From assembly GCF_001511835.1 (NCBI RefSeq), contig NZ_LN997848.1, positions 2,508,001 to 2,572,000 on the forward strand: 64,000 bases of DNA. Reading direction: 5' to 3'. Both the position numbers and the translations under genes were made by a program. Each line of letters starts with the position of its first letter. The first letter of the stretch is position 1. Under the pieces are notes generated by a model, which did not search any database, was not told the origin of the DNA, and was given only the letters and a program-made list of their open reading frames with translations. The DNA comes from Magnetospirillum sp. XM-1. Its GTDB lineage: Bacteria; Pseudomonadota; Alphaproteobacteria; Rhodospirillales; Magnetospirillaceae. Shown here piece after piece: positions 1-9,013 of the stretch.

Positions 1-197
1 GTCTCGGTCGGCAGCAGGGTCTCGCAGAATTCCGAGCCCAGATGGAGGCGGGTCACCGCCTCGTCCTCGACGCCATGGGGGAGCGGCGGCGCCGACCAAC
101 CCAGCGCCCCGGCGCAATCGGCCACCCGGAGCGGCCCATTGGCCGGCAGCCGCTCCAACTCCTTCGCCTGGGTCAAGGCCAGGGCGATGCCGCTCAT
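1..197 (-). CDS. Unidentified protein, N-terminal part only (runs off the left edge)
   Basis: The first 65 codons of a minus-strand gene are visible and the 3' end lies outside the window. The start ATG overlaps the TGA of the CcmF-like gene in an ATGA arrangement, so it is almost certainly the next gene of the same operon and translationally coupled. The visible residues (starting MSGIALALTQAKELERLP) show no signal peptide, membrane segment or Rossmann glycine motif. QHNDH operons usually also carry qhpG, an FAD monooxygenase; the start seen here does not look like a flavoprotein N terminus, so I do not assign that name. Confidence 0.6.
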   Translation of the reverse strand, partial: MSGIALALTQAKELERLPANGPLRVADCAGALGWSAPPLPHGVEDEAVTRLHLGSEFCETLLPTE

Positions 198-2191
198 CTT
201 TGCCTCCTCGCATGGAATCCCATGGCCAGGGCCGACAGCAGGGTGAGCGCAAGGCCGCCCCACAGCCACGATACCAGGGGAAAGGTCTTCACCACCACCG
301 GCAGGTCATGGGACGCGCCGGAGTCCAGGGCCGGGAGCCAGACCTGGACGTCCCGCCACAGGCCGCGATGGATGAAGGGATCGATCATGTGGCCGCGTCC
401 CGAGATCTGCCGGGCATAGCGGTAGTCGAGGATCTCGCAGACCATCCGCTGCGATCCCCGCTGCCCGGCGGGAAACGGCGTGTCGTCGCGGACATGGACC
501 AGCCCCTCGGCCCGTTCCGTCTCGACGCCGTCGCGTTCCAGCCGCCAGACGGCGCGGGCGGTCGCGGGCGCTCCGGCGGCGGGGGGAAAGATCCCGACGC
601 TCTGGCCGTCGGGCAGGGCGACCAGGGCGCCCGCCTGGTCCGGCCAGCGGATGATCCGCTGGGCGATTCCGTCGAAGACCGTGGCGGCCAGCAGCGCGGC
701 CAGCGCCACGGCGATGCCCAGGTGCAGCCCGGCCGCCAGGGCGGGCCTCGCCTGCCGTTGGCGCAGCGCCGTCCCCAGCCGCGCCAGCGCCGCCAGCCCG
801 AGATAGGCCATCGCCGCCCACAGGCCGCCGATCAAGTCCAGATGGGCGACGGTGCCGGCGGCGGTGATGCCGGAGCCGTCGAAGCGGGCGGTCACCGGAT
901 CGACGACGATGGCCAGGACCACCGCCAGGACCGCCGCCACTGTCGCCGGACGGCGGAAGCGGGGCAGCAGGGCATGGCCCCCGGCCAGCCCCAGGGCGGT
1001 GGCCGGGGGCAGCAGCCAGAGGTTGACGGCCACCGGATCGGGCTCCCATTGGGCGAAGGCCTGCCGCAGGGCTTCGGCCTCCGTGGGGGTAGCCCAGCGC
1101 AGCAGCATGTCGAGGAACGGCTTCAGGCCGTCCGGGCGGGGCAGGTGCAGCAGTGCGGCGGCCAGGGAATGACCCAGATGCAGCACCGCCACGGCCGCTG
1201 CGACCATCATCAGCGCCACCGCCACATCAAGGGCGTCGCGGGGCGCCGTCGCCCGGCCGGCGGGGCGCCGCCAGACGGCCAGCGCCGTCGCCATTGCCAG
1301 GAGGACGGCCAGACCGGCCAGCAGCGGCGCCGAGGTGTCGCCCACATAGCGGTGCGAGGAGGCCAGCATGGGTAGGCGGATGACCGCCATGGCGGCCAGG
1401 GCCAGGACGGCGGCGACCAGCCCCAGCAGGGGGTGCAGGACGGCGAAGCGCCGCCCATTGCTGCGGCGGTGGGCCTCGTGGGTATGGATCTGGGCGGTCA
1501 GCGCCATCCACACCGCGAAGATGGCGGTCTGGGCCGGGTCCCAGTGCCAGAACTGCCCGAAGGTGAAATCCTGGTAGGCCCACCACATCCCGGCGGCGAG
1601 GCCGGCGCCCAGGATGATCCAGGCCGCCCTGACGCAGCCGCCGGCCAGTTCGCTCCATTGAGTCTGGCCGGGCCGGGCCAGGGCCTGGCAGGCGGCGCCG
1701 GCCGGGGCGATGACCAGGGCCAGGGCGGCCAGCAGCAGCGGGGGATGGATCACCATCCACGGGGTGGCGAGGTGGGAGTTGTGGCGGGGCGGCGGCCCGG
1801 CCAGCGCCTCGGGGGAGGTGGCGTCGAAGGGATTCCACAGCACCGTGCCGATGGTGAAGGCCAGGGCCAGCGCCTGGGCGCCGCGAGCGGCCCAGCCGTC
1901 ACCGCCGCTCCACCGCGCCCCCATCCCGGCCAGCATCAGGGCCATCAGCAGCAGGGTTCCCTGGTCGCTGGCCCACAGGCCGGCCAGCCGCAGCGGCCAC
2001 GGCTGGTCGCCGCCGGCATGGCGGAACACCAGGGCGTTGCCGCCATCGTCGGCCAGAAAACGGGCCGCCAGCCCCAGGACGGCCAGGAGCAGCAGGACCA
2101 CCGCGCCGTATCCGGCCGGGCGGGAATGGCGCGCCACCGCCATGGCCAGGGCCGCGATCGCCAGCGGGGGCAGGACGGCCTCAGCCGACAT
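194..2191 (-). CDS. CcmF-like cytochrome c heme lyase
   Basis: This 665-residue polytopic membrane protein has the layout of CcmF. It has an early periplasmic HPP motif (HPPLLL), a tryptophan-rich heme-handling segment ending FWHWDP, a downstream ASSH histidine corresponding to the second heme-ligand position, and a soluble periplasmic section before the last membrane helix. CcmF and CcsA proteins attach heme to CxxCH cysteines of exported cytochromes. No other ccm gene is nearby, and the gene sits at the end of the QHNDH operon (its start overlaps qhpE by 11 bases). I therefore infer a lyase dedicated to the diheme alpha subunit QhpA. The tryptophan motif is divergent from classical CcmF (FGQFWHWDP rather than WGGWWFWDP). 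It could instead serve general cytochrome c assembly. Confidence 0.78.
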   Translation of the reverse strand: MSAEAVLPPLAIAALAMAVARHSRPAGYGAVVLLLLAVLGLAARFLADDGGNALVFRHAGGDQPWPLRLAGLWASDQGTLLLMALMLAGMGARWSGGDGWAARGAQALALAFTIGTVLWNPFDATSPEALAGPPPRHNSHLATPWMVIHPPLLLAALALVIAPAGAACQALARPGQTQWSELAGGCVRAAWIILGAGLAAGMWWAYQDFTFGQFWHWDPAQTAIFAVWMALTAQIHTHEAHRRSNGRRFAVLHPLLGLVAAVLALAAMAVIRLPMLASSHRYVGDTSAPLLAGLAVLLAMATALAVWRRPAGRATAPRDALDVAVALMMVAAAVAVLHLGHSLAAALLHLPRPDGLKPFLDMLLRWATPTEAEALRQAFAQWEPDPVAVNLWLLPPATALGLAGGHALLPRFRRPATVAAVLAVVLAIVVDPVTARFDGSGITAAGTVAHLDLIGGLWAAMAYLGLAALARLGTALRQRQARPALAAGLHLGIAVALAALLAATVFDGIAQRIIRWPDQAGALVALPDGQSVGIFPPAAGAPATARAVWRLERDGVETERAEGLVHVRDDTPFPAGQRGSQRMVCEILDYRYARQISGRGHMIDPFIHRGLWRDVQVWLPALDSGASHDLPVVVKTFPLVSWLWGGLALTLLSALAMGFHARRQR

Positions 2192-2876
2192 GGAGATGCT
2201 CCCGCTGGGGGCCGAGCGGCAGGGCGGCTTCCTCCAGCCGGGCCAGCAATCGCGCGTTGTCGTCGCCGGGAAAGCGGAGCAGCAGGCCGGCCAGCCGGGC
2301 GGTGACGCGGGCGGTGGCCACGCTGGCGCCGGCCACGGCGCTCCGCCGCCAGGGCGTTTCCGGCTTGAGGGCGAGATGGGGGCTGGCGCCGAAATGGACG
2401 CGGTCGTCGTCGATCCGCGAGACCTCGCCGGGCCGGCAGCGCCCGTCGCCGGTCACCCGCACCGTTCCTGGATAGGCGGCGGGAAAGACCATGGCGCCCA
2501 TGGCCGGGACGGCGGCCACCAGCAGAATTCCGGCCCGCACGGCGGCGGAGCAGGCCTCGGCCAGGATGCGGCGGTCCTCGGCGAGGCCGAAACTCATGTT
2601 GACGATGCGGACGCCCTTGGCCACCAGCCAGTCCAGGCCGGCGGCGATGGCGACGGGGGGCGCCGCGCCGTCGGCGCCGAACACCTGGGCGTTGACGATG
2701 GGGGCCGAGGGGCAGCCCGCCTGGATCAGCCCGGCCAGGGCGGTGCCGTGGCCCATCAGGTCGGGGCGGGCGGGGCCGTCGGCGACACGACCGTCCCCAT
2801 CCAGCCAGAAACGGTGGGACAGCCGGGTGCTGCCCGCCAGAGGCCCGGACAGGCCGGTGTCGAGCAGGCCGATCAT
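2181..2876 (-). CDS. qhpE: Subtilisin-like serine protease QhpE (gamma-subunit leader peptidase)
   Basis: This is a compact 231-residue S8 peptidase without signal peptide. The catalytic triad is readable as Asp6 in LLDTG, His43 in GHGTALAG and Ser185 in GASVATA. In Paracoccus denitrificans QhpE removes the 28-residue leader of QhpC in the cytoplasm after the thioether cross-links are made, and the same job is inferred here from synteny. The start codon overlaps the stop of the ABC transporter gene (ATGA), and its own 3' end overlaps the CcmF-like gene, so expression is coupled within the operon. It is shorter than secreted subtilisins, as expected for an intracellular maturation protease. 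Confidence 0.88.
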   Translation of the reverse strand: MIGLLDTGLSGPLAGSTRLSHRFWLDGDGRVADGPARPDLMGHGTALAGLIQAGCPSAPIVNAQVFGADGAAPPVAIAAGLDWLVAKGVRIVNMSFGLAEDRRILAEACSAAVRAGILLVAAVPAMGAMVFPAAYPGTVRVTGDGRCRPGEVSRIDDDRVHFGASPHLALKPETPWRRSAVAGASVATARVTARLAGLLLRFPGDDNARLLARLEEAALPLGPQREHLHVG

Positions 2877-4531
2877 GCCACCGCCTCGGCGGCGTGCGGC
2901 CGCAGCCCGGCGGGGGTGAGCTCCAGGATCAGTCCGGCTCCGGCCAGCGCGTCGGGATGATGCGAGATGACGATCCTGGTGCGGTGGTGGAACAGGGTGT
3001 CGATGGTGCGGGCGATGCGGCGGCCGGACTCGAGGTCCACCGCCGAAACCGCCTCGTCGAGGACCAGCACCAGGGGATCGAGGAGCAATGCCCGGGCGAT
3101 GGCCAGACGCTGGCGCTCGCCGCCCGACAAGGTGGCGCCGCGTTCCCCCACCAGGGTGTCGAGGCCCAGATGGCCGATCTCGGCCAGCGCGGCCGCCCGC
3201 TCTACCGTCCGGTCGTCGGCGTCGGGGGCGGCCAGGCGGATGTTGTCGGCGATGGTTCCGGCCACCACCGGGCTGTCCTGCGCCACCACCGCGATGCGGC
3301 GGCGCAATTCGGCCAGGTCCAGATGGCGCAGGTCCACGCCGTCCAGCAGGATGCGGCCGCGATCCGGGTCGTAATGGCGGTGCAGCAGGTCGACCAGGGT
3401 GCTCTTGCCGATGCCCGAGGCGCCGACCAGCCCGACCTTGGCGCCGGCGGGAATGACGGCGTCCAGCCCGCTGAACACCGGCCCGCCGCCCCCATAGGAG
3501 AAGGTGACGGCGTCGAGGCGGATGGCCCCGGCGGCCGTGGCTGGCAGGGCGAGGGGGACGGGCGGATTTTCCACCGCCACCGGCTCGTCGAGAATCTCCA
3601 TGACCCGGTCGAGGCTGACGCGGGCGCGGCGCTGGGCCAGGATCAGCCCCAGCAGGGTGTTCACCGGCCCCACGGCGCGCCCGAGATACAAGGTGAAGGC
3701 CACCAGGGCGCCCACCGTCACCGTGCCTTCCATCACCAGCAGGCCGCCGGCCAGGAACACCGCCGCCGCCGCCAGCCCGTTCAGCAGGCCGGGGATGCCG
3801 CCGGCCACCGCCGAGAACAGTTCGGCGCGGCGCAGGTCGTCGAGGTAATGGCGGTTGAGGGCGCTAAAGCGGGCGGCGTCGCGGGCCTCGCCCCCCATGG
3901 CCTGGATCAGCTTCATGGATTGCAGGCCGTGGACCAGGAAGCCGGACATCTCGCCGTTGCGTTCGCGCAGGCGGCGGACCAAACGCTCCATGCGGGGGCG
4001 CAGGCGCCGCGCCACCACGATCTGCAGCGGCAGCAGCACGAAGGCCGGGGCCAGCAATTGGGGAGCCAGCGCCGCCATCACCGCCAAGGTCCCGGCCAGC
4101 ACCAGCACGGCGTTGACCGTCGCCAGCACCGTGTCGACGACGAAGCGCTGGACTTCGGCCACGTCGCCGTCGATGCGCGACAGGATCTCGCCGGTGCTCC
4201 GGCGGGCGAAATAGGTGGGCGGTAGGCGCTGGAGATGGCCGAACACCCGCTCCCTCAGGGCGAACAGCACCTTTCCCGACAGGGTCAGGTAGTGCCAGCG
4301 GTTGAAGGCCCCCACCCCGAGCGCCAGCAGGGCCGCCCCCAGGATCAGGGCGCAGGTCGCGGCGACCACCGGCATCTGCCGGGCGATCAGCCCGTCGTCG
4401 ATCAGCCGCTTGGCCAGCCAGGGCTGGGCCAGGGCCAGGGCCGAGGCGGCCGCCGACGCGCCCAGCACCAGGGCGACCGATCCCAGATGCGGCCGCAGAA
4501 GATGGAACAGAGGGCGGAAACCATGGGCCAT
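2873..4531 (-). CDS. qhpF: ABC exporter QhpF (fused membrane and ATPase domains)
   Basis: This 552-residue half-transporter has an N-terminal six-helix exporter domain (about residues 15-300) and a C-terminal ATPase. The ATPase has Walker A GASGIGKST, signature LSGGERQ, Walker B LVLVLDEA and the switch histidine in ISHHP. In QHNDH operons the ABC protein QhpF is thought to move the cross-linked gamma subunit, or its cleaved leader, across the inner membrane. It begins 6 bases after qhpB and overlaps qhpE by four. The family resembles peptide and lipid exporters, so the substrate assignment rests on operon context. Confidence 0.88.
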   Translation of the reverse strand: MAHGFRPLFHLLRPHLGSVALVLGASAAASALALAQPWLAKRLIDDGLIARQMPVVAATCALILGAALLALGVGAFNRWHYLTLSGKVLFALRERVFGHLQRLPPTYFARRSTGEILSRIDGDVAEVQRFVVDTVLATVNAVLVLAGTLAVMAALAPQLLAPAFVLLPLQIVVARRLRPRMERLVRRLRERNGEMSGFLVHGLQSMKLIQAMGGEARDAARFSALNRHYLDDLRRAELFSAVAGGIPGLLNGLAAAAVFLAGGLLVMEGTVTVGALVAFTLYLGRAVGPVNTLLGLILAQRRARVSLDRVMEILDEPVAVENPPVPLALPATAAGAIRLDAVTFSYGGGGPVFSGLDAVIPAGAKVGLVGASGIGKSTLVDLLHRHYDPDRGRILLDGVDLRHLDLAELRRRIAVVAQDSPVVAGTIADNIRLAAPDADDRTVERAAALAEIGHLGLDTLVGERGATLSGGERQRLAIARALLLDPLVLVLDEAVSAVDLESGRRIARTIDTLFHHRTRIVISHHPDALAGAGLILELTPAGLRPHAAEAVA

Positions 4532-4537
4532 GGCGGG

Positions 4538-5629
4538 CTAACGCTGGACCATTCTGATCCAGGTCCCTCCCATGTCATGGCCGTCGGGCAGGTTGATCTC
4601 GCCGATGCGCTCCAGGGTCTCGGTGGAGTAGATTCCGATGTCGCTGATGGTTCCCGCCACGTAGACCTCCTTGCCGTCGCCGGAAATGTTCAGGCAGTAA
4701 TAGGTGTGGGGCAGGGTCACCCGCTTGACCAGCTGATTGCTGGCGGTGTCGGTCTTCGACAGCGTGTTGTAGACCGAGAACACCTCGTTGCGGCGCACCG
4801 GGTTGACCACCGACGAGAAGATCACCGCGCTGGTGTCCTCGAACTCGCCCATGGTGAGCTTGCCGGTGGCGAAGTCGAGCGTCAGCATGCCGGTGCGGGC
4901 CGCCGCCGGGTCCTTGGGGTCGAGATCGGTGCGGGTGGCGAAGTAGGGATTGGCGAAGACCTTGGCCTGCTCGTAGTGGTTCCACACCCCGAAGACGTCG
5001 GGAACGCCCCAATTGGGACGCTCCCAATTGGCCACCTTGTCCACCTTGAGGACCTTGCCGTCCTTGGGGTCCAGGGTGTGGATGTCCCAGTTGACCGCAT
5101 ACAGCTTGCTTCCGTCGGGGGCCATGAACAGCCCGGTGGTGCGGCGCGGCACCGGCAGGATGCGGTCGGGCCTGGCGTTCAGCCCGGCATCGGTGCGGTA
5201 GACGGCGATGCCCACGTCCTGCACCTCGTACTCGCCCTGGCCGAGGCGGACCGGCGAGCGCATGACGAACACTTCCTTGCCGTCGGGGCTGATCTCCAGC
5301 CCGAACATGTTGCGGGCCCGGACGTTGCCGTCGCTCAAATCGGCGCGGAACACCTCCTTGCCGCTGTCCAGGTCGATGCCCACCAGGCTGCCCCAGTGGT
5401 TGGTGACGACATAGGCCACCTTGCCGTCGGGCGAGGGCACGATGCCCAAGGGCGCGCCCGGTCCGGGGATCTGGTAGGTGCGCTCCACCTTGCGCGCGGC
5501 GGGGTCTACCAGCACCAGGGTGTTCGGCTTGGTCGAGGTCAGGATGTATTCCTTGGCTCCCGCGGCCGCCGGATCGAACGACAATGTGCCAAGCGCCAGC
5601 AGCGCGGCGGCGAAGACCTTGGACGTCAT
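4538..5629 (-). CDS. qhpB: Quinohemoprotein amine dehydrogenase beta subunit
   Basis: This 363-residue exported protein (signal peptide about residues 1-24, ending near AAAGA) contains repeated PDGK blade motifs of a seven-bladed beta-propeller. It matches the QHNDH beta subunit, which closes over the gamma subunit and helps form the active-site cavity in the periplasm. The ATG at 5629 is chosen because the signal peptide begins there and GGGGAG lies about 8 bases upstream. It sits between qhpC and qhpF in the conserved order. On its own a propeller is not diagnostic; the neighbours make the assignment firm. Confidence 0.92.
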   Translation of the reverse strand: MTSKVFAAALLALGTLSFDPAAAGAKEYILTSTKPNTLVLVDPAARKVERTYQIPGPGAPLGIVPSPDGKVAYVVTNHWGSLVGIDLDSGKEVFRADLSDGNVRARNMFGLEISPDGKEVFVMRSPVRLGQGEYEVQDVGIAVYRTDAGLNARPDRILPVPRRTTGLFMAPDGSKLYAVNWDIHTLDPKDGKVLKVDKVANWERPNWGVPDVFGVWNHYEQAKVFANPYFATRTDLDPKDPAAARTGMLTLDFATGKLTMGEFEDTSAVIFSSVVNPVRRNEVFSVYNTLSKTDTASNQLVKRVTLPHTYYCLNISGDGKEVYVAGTISDIGIYSTETLERIGEINLPDGHDMGGTWIRMVQR

Positions 5630-5646
5630 GGGTGGGCTCCCCTGAA

Positions 5647-5967
5647 TCACTTCTTGTTGAACACCGACTGAAGCTTGCGCCAGTCGCGCATGGCCGAGGG
5701 AACCTCGGTGCTCCAGTCCGGGTGGGTGTTGATGGTGTCGGGCACCTGGACCGGCCACCAGCACGGGTCGGAACAGCCGTAGAGATCGGCCTCCACCGGC
5801 TGGCACAGGGCGGCGATGCCGCCGAAGGGATCGACCTCCCAGCCGGGGTCCAGGGTCGAGGTGCAGCCGTTGACCACCTGCATGACGCGGGCTTCCGGGG
5901 CCTTGCCCTCCTCGGCGGCGCGCCGCACCTGCTCGGCCTTGCGGTTGACGGGTTTCAGATGCTTCAT
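5647..5967 (-). CDS. qhpC: Quinohemoprotein amine dehydrogenase gamma subunit (CTQ cofactor precursor)
   Basis: This 106-residue precursor consists of a 28-residue charged leader and a 78-residue mature chain. Spacing of the cross-linking residues agrees with the Paracoccus protein: thioether pairs Cys35-Glu44, Cys55-Asp61 and Cys69-Asp77, and the cysteine tryptophylquinone pair Cys65-Trp71 in the GCSDPCWW segment. The redox cofactor is therefore made from this protein's own side chains. The leader is expected to keep the chain unfolded for QhpD and then be cut by QhpE. The start overlaps the qhpD stop (ATGA), coupling substrate and modifying enzyme. Confidence 0.96.
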   Translation of the reverse strand: MKHLKPVNRKAEQVRRAAEEGKAPEARVMQVVNGCTSTLDPGWEVDPFGGIAALCQPVEADLYGCSDPCWWPVQVPDTINTHPDWSTEVPSAMRDWRKLQSVFNKK

Positions 5968-7391
5968 GAGTCGCTCCCTCGAGGTCCCGCCCTGCGGGCC
6001 ATGAACGTAGGATTGGCCGCCATGATCCCGGCATAGATGGTGATGCCGAGGTCCACCCATTCCCGCATCATCTCGCAGTAATGGTCGGTGGGGCGGAACA
6101 TGTCGCCGTGGCGGGCGTAGGATTCGTGATAACAGCCGCCGGCGCACAGGTGGCGGGCGTGGCAATCGCCGCAGAAGCCCTCGCTGCGGTCCAGGGCGCG
6201 GTCGACGAAGGCCGCCACCGCCCCATGGTCGAGGCCGGTCTCCACATGGCCGAAGCCGTCCTGGCCGCTGCCGGCGAAGCGATGGCACAGCGCCAGGGCG
6301 CCGGTGGTGTCCACCGCCAGCAGGGCCACCGCCGCGCCGCAGGGGATCAGCTTGGTGCTGCCCTCGTGCAGGGCGGTCATCATCTGGCTGATATTGGAAA
6401 ACCCGATGTCATGCCCCTCGATGGCCGCGTCGCGCCATTTCAGGGCCAGGGCCTTGAGGTTGTCGAACACCACCCGGGTGCCGTCGTCGCCCAGTCCGAA
6501 TCCGGCGGGCAGGCCGGCGGTGACCGGCGCGAAGCCCACCTCGGCGAAGCCGATCTCGTTCTTCAGGTGGTGGTGGATGCCGGCCACGTCGGTCATGCCG
6601 GCGGCCAGGGTGACCCGCGCGCCTACCGGCCGCAGGCGGTAGCGCTGCAGCAGGCGGCGGGCATTCTCGGCCACCACCGCATAGGTGCCGGCACCGCCGA
6701 TGGTGCGGCGGTTGCGGTCGTGAACCGCCGGGGGGCCGTCCATGCTGACGGTGATGGCGAAGCGGTGGGCGGCCAGGAAATCCACCGTCGCGTCGTCCAG
6801 CAGGGTGGCGTTGGTGGTCAGGGAATAGTCGAATTCCTTGCCGGTCTCCATGCCGCGGCGCTCGGCATAGGCCACCGTATGGCGGATCAGCGGCAGGGCG
6901 GTCAGCGGCTCGCCGCCGAAGAAGGTGAGGTTGAGCCGCCGGCGCGGGCCGGATTCGGAGATCAGCAGCTCCACCGCCTGCTCGGCATGGGCCGGCGACA
7001 GCCGGGCGGCCCCGGCCGGGCGGCTCAAGTCTTCCTTGTAGCAATAGGTGCAGGCCAGGTTGCAGCCGGTGGTCAGGGTGAGCACCAGGGTGGTGAGGGA
7101 ATGGCCGGGCAAAGGCGGCCGGGCGGCGGGGCGGGGCGCCGCCTCCCGCCGCCGGATCACTTCCAGGGCGGCGAGGTCCTGCAGTGCCTCCTCCACCGCC
7201 TCGGCGCCGAACCGGCCGTCGAGGGCGGAGGTTTCGTCCTCCGCGTCCAGCCGGTCGAGCACGGCGCCCGCCACCGGGTCCAGCTCGAACAGGCTGGTGG
7301 TGGGGACGTGGAACAGGATGCGGCGCCCGTCGACCGCGAGGTCGCGCAGATCGGCATCGGCCTTGCGCCAGGTTGCTTTCACCACGTTCAT
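5964..7391 (-). CDS. qhpD: Radical SAM/SPASM thioether-forming enzyme QhpD
   Basis: This 475-residue protein has the radical SAM cluster motif CNLACTYC (Cys110, Cys114, Cys117) and a C-terminal SPASM region rich in cysteine ([14 protein letters not shown], then a final Cys near DHYC) for auxiliary iron-sulfur clusters. QhpD installs the three intra-peptide Cys-to-Asp/Glu thioether bonds in QhpC. The start at 7391 gives the family's usual length and has AAGGA just upstream; an in-frame ATG at 7415 lies inside the qhpA end. Placement between qhpA and qhpC matches the Paracoccus order. Confidence 0.94.
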   Translation of the reverse strand: MNVVKATWRKADADLRDLAVDGRRILFHVPTTSLFELDPVAGAVLDRLDAEDETSALDGRFGAEAVEEALQDLAALEVIRRREAAPRPAARPPLPGHSLTTLVLTLTTGCNLACTYCYKEDLSRPAGAARLSPAHAEQAVELLISESGPRRRLNLTFFGGEPLTALPLIRHTVAYAERRGMETGKEFDYSLTTNATLLDDATVDFLAAHRFAITVSMDGPPAVHDRNRRTIGGAGTYAVVAENARRLLQRYRLRPVGARVTLAAGMTDVAGIHHHLKNEIGFAEVGFAPVTAGLPAGFGLGDDGTRVVFDNLKALALKWRDAAIEGHDIGFSNISQMMTALHEGSTKLIPCGAAVALLAVDTTGALALCHRFAGSGQDGFGHVETGLDHGAVAAFVDRALDRSEGFCGDCHARHLCAGGCYHESYARHGDMFRPTDHYCEMMREWVDLGITIYAGIMAANPTFMARRAGPRGSDS

Positions 7392-7395
7392 TTCC

Positions 7396-8955
7396 TTACC
7401 GGATCTCGGCGTCATTCCAGCGCTGGGGGGCGACCACGAGGTGGGCGCTTCCCGCGACCGTGGCGCCGCCCTCGGCCACTTCGGCCTTGATCAGCAGGTT
7501 GGCGACGTTGTTCAGGTTCTTCCGGGCCGGATTGGGCCCCGCGCCGGCGGGCATGAACAAGCCGTCGGGGCGCAGCTGGCCGCCGAATCTGGCATCCTGG
7601 TCGTGTTCGGCGGTCTCGTCGAAATTACCCACCGACCACTTGGCTGTGACCGGGCCGATGCGGAGGTTGTCGGCGGTGAAGGCCACGGCGTCGAACTGGG
7701 CGGGGGCGGGCGGCACCGGGCCGCCGTTGCCGCCGAGGCGCGCCACCATGGTTTCCGGCTCGACCTTGAGGCTGGCGATCCGGTCATAGACCAGCAGCGC
7801 CGCCTTGGCCTTGCCCACGGAAATCTCGCGCGGGCCGGTGGCGGTCGCGGCCGAGGCCGAAACCAGAAGGGTGAGGGCCTCGGGCGTGGCCGAGACCACC
7901 TTTTCCACCTTGAGGCCATTGCCGAGGGACACCTCCTTGTCCAGGGCGTTGCCGCTGATCACCAGACGGGTGGTCTCGCCCGCCTTGACGGCGGAGGGCG
8001 ACAGGTTGGCGATGGCCCCCTTGCCGCGCACCGCGACCATGGTGGCGCCGATGGCGTCCTGATCGTCCAGGTACCAGCGTCCCTCCAGGCGGTTGCCGTC
8101 GGCCGAGGCCTGCAGGACCTCGCTGACCTGTTCGCGGCCCAGCCTGGTGCTGCCACGCCACTCGAAGCCGGTATAGACCACCGAGCGACCCTCGCCGGTC
8201 TCGATGCCGCCGTCGGCCCAGGTCAGCCGGTAGCTCAGGCGGTAGGAATCCGCGGCGCTGCGCTTGACCTCCATCCGGCCCCAGTAATCGCCCTTGCCCG
8301 GCCGGTGGCCGGCGACGGCCCAGTCTCCCGCCAGATTGGGCGAGGGGTGGGCCTTCCAGGTCTTCCAGGCGGCCGAATCCAGGGGCCATTTGGCCGCCAG
8401 CTTTTCCGGCAGCGGGCCGGAGACGATCTCCCACCATTTGCGGTCGCGGGCCAGGGCCTGGTATTCGGCGGTCGGCCATTGGCCGAGATGCATGTGGGCG
8501 AGGCGGCGCCATTCGGCGGCGGTGCGGCGCTGCAGGCCGACGCGGGCATAGGAATGGCAGCGGGCACACAGTACCGCCACGTCGGAATCGTCGGGGCTTT
8601 CCACCAGCGTGCGCCGTTCCAGGGCATAGCGGAAGGGTTTGGTCTCCTCGGGGGCGAGACCCTGGCGGTCGGCGAGATGCTTCACCACGTTCTGCGCCTC
8701 GGCGTCGCTGAGGATCACCCCGTGCCACTGGCGCATGCGCCGCACGGTCATGGCCCAGCCCTCGGGCGACTTGCGCTGCTCGTCGATGCGGAACAGCCCG
8801 CCCGTGGCCGTGCGGGGATGGCAGGTCGAGCACTTGGTGTTGAGCACCGCCTCGGCCGACGGCTCCTTGGCCTGGACGGAGGGGGCCGCCGCCAATCCCG
8901 CGAAAGCCAGGGCGAGGACCGCCAGCGGCACGAAACGCCAGGACTTATGCTTCAT
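7396..8955 (-). CDS. qhpA: Quinohemoprotein amine dehydrogenase alpha subunit, diheme cytochrome c
   Basis: This 519-residue periplasmic protein has a signal peptide (residues 1-29, ending VQA) and two c-type heme sites: CSTCH at residues 42-46 and CARCH at 130-134. The rest is beta-rich, as in the known alpha subunit. It takes electrons from the CTQ cofactor of QhpC and passes them to a periplasmic cytochrome or cupredoxin during oxidation of primary amines to aldehydes. ATG 8955 is preferred over an in-frame ATG at 8976 because it begins the signal peptide and has GGAG 7 bases upstream. It needs cytochrome c maturation, which may explain the CcmF-like gene in the operon. Confidence 0.94.
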   Translation of the reverse strand: MKHKSWRFVPLAVLALAFAGLAAAPSVQAKEPSAEAVLNTKCSTCHPRTATGGLFRIDEQRKSPEGWAMTVRRMRQWHGVILSDAEAQNVVKHLADRQGLAPEETKPFRYALERRTLVESPDDSDVAVLCARCHSYARVGLQRRTAAEWRRLAHMHLGQWPTAEYQALARDRKWWEIVSGPLPEKLAAKWPLDSAAWKTWKAHPSPNLAGDWAVAGHRPGKGDYWGRMEVKRSAADSYRLSYRLTWADGGIETGEGRSVVYTGFEWRGSTRLGREQVSEVLQASADGNRLEGRWYLDDQDAIGATMVAVRGKGAIANLSPSAVKAGETTRLVISGNALDKEVSLGNGLKVEKVVSATPEALTLLVSASAATATGPREISVGKAKAALLVYDRIASLKVEPETMVARLGGNGGPVPPAPAQFDAVAFTADNLRIGPVTAKWSVGNFDETAEHDQDARFGGQLRPDGLFMPAGAGPNPARKNLNNVANLLIKAEVAEGGATVAGSAHLVVAPQRWNDAEIR

Positions 8956-8978
8956 TCTCGATCTCCGGCAAATCATCC

Positions 8979-9003
8979 GCGGGGGCGGCGGAACCGCCCC
9001 CGC
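8979..9003. terminator. GC-rich hairpin between the aldehyde dehydrogenase gene and qhpA
   Basis: Perfect 10-base-pair inverted repeat (8979-8988 with 8994-9003, loop of five). On the minus strand there is no U-run after it, so it may be a partial terminator or an mRNA-processing hairpin that lowers qhp expression relative to the upstream aldehyde dehydrogenase. Confidence 0.5.
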
Positions 9004-9013
9004 TCCCTTTTTC

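Noticed and set aside
1..197. Assigning the partial left-edge gene as qhpG
   Set aside because: The visible N terminus lacks the glycine-rich FAD-binding motif expected at the start of that monooxygenase.
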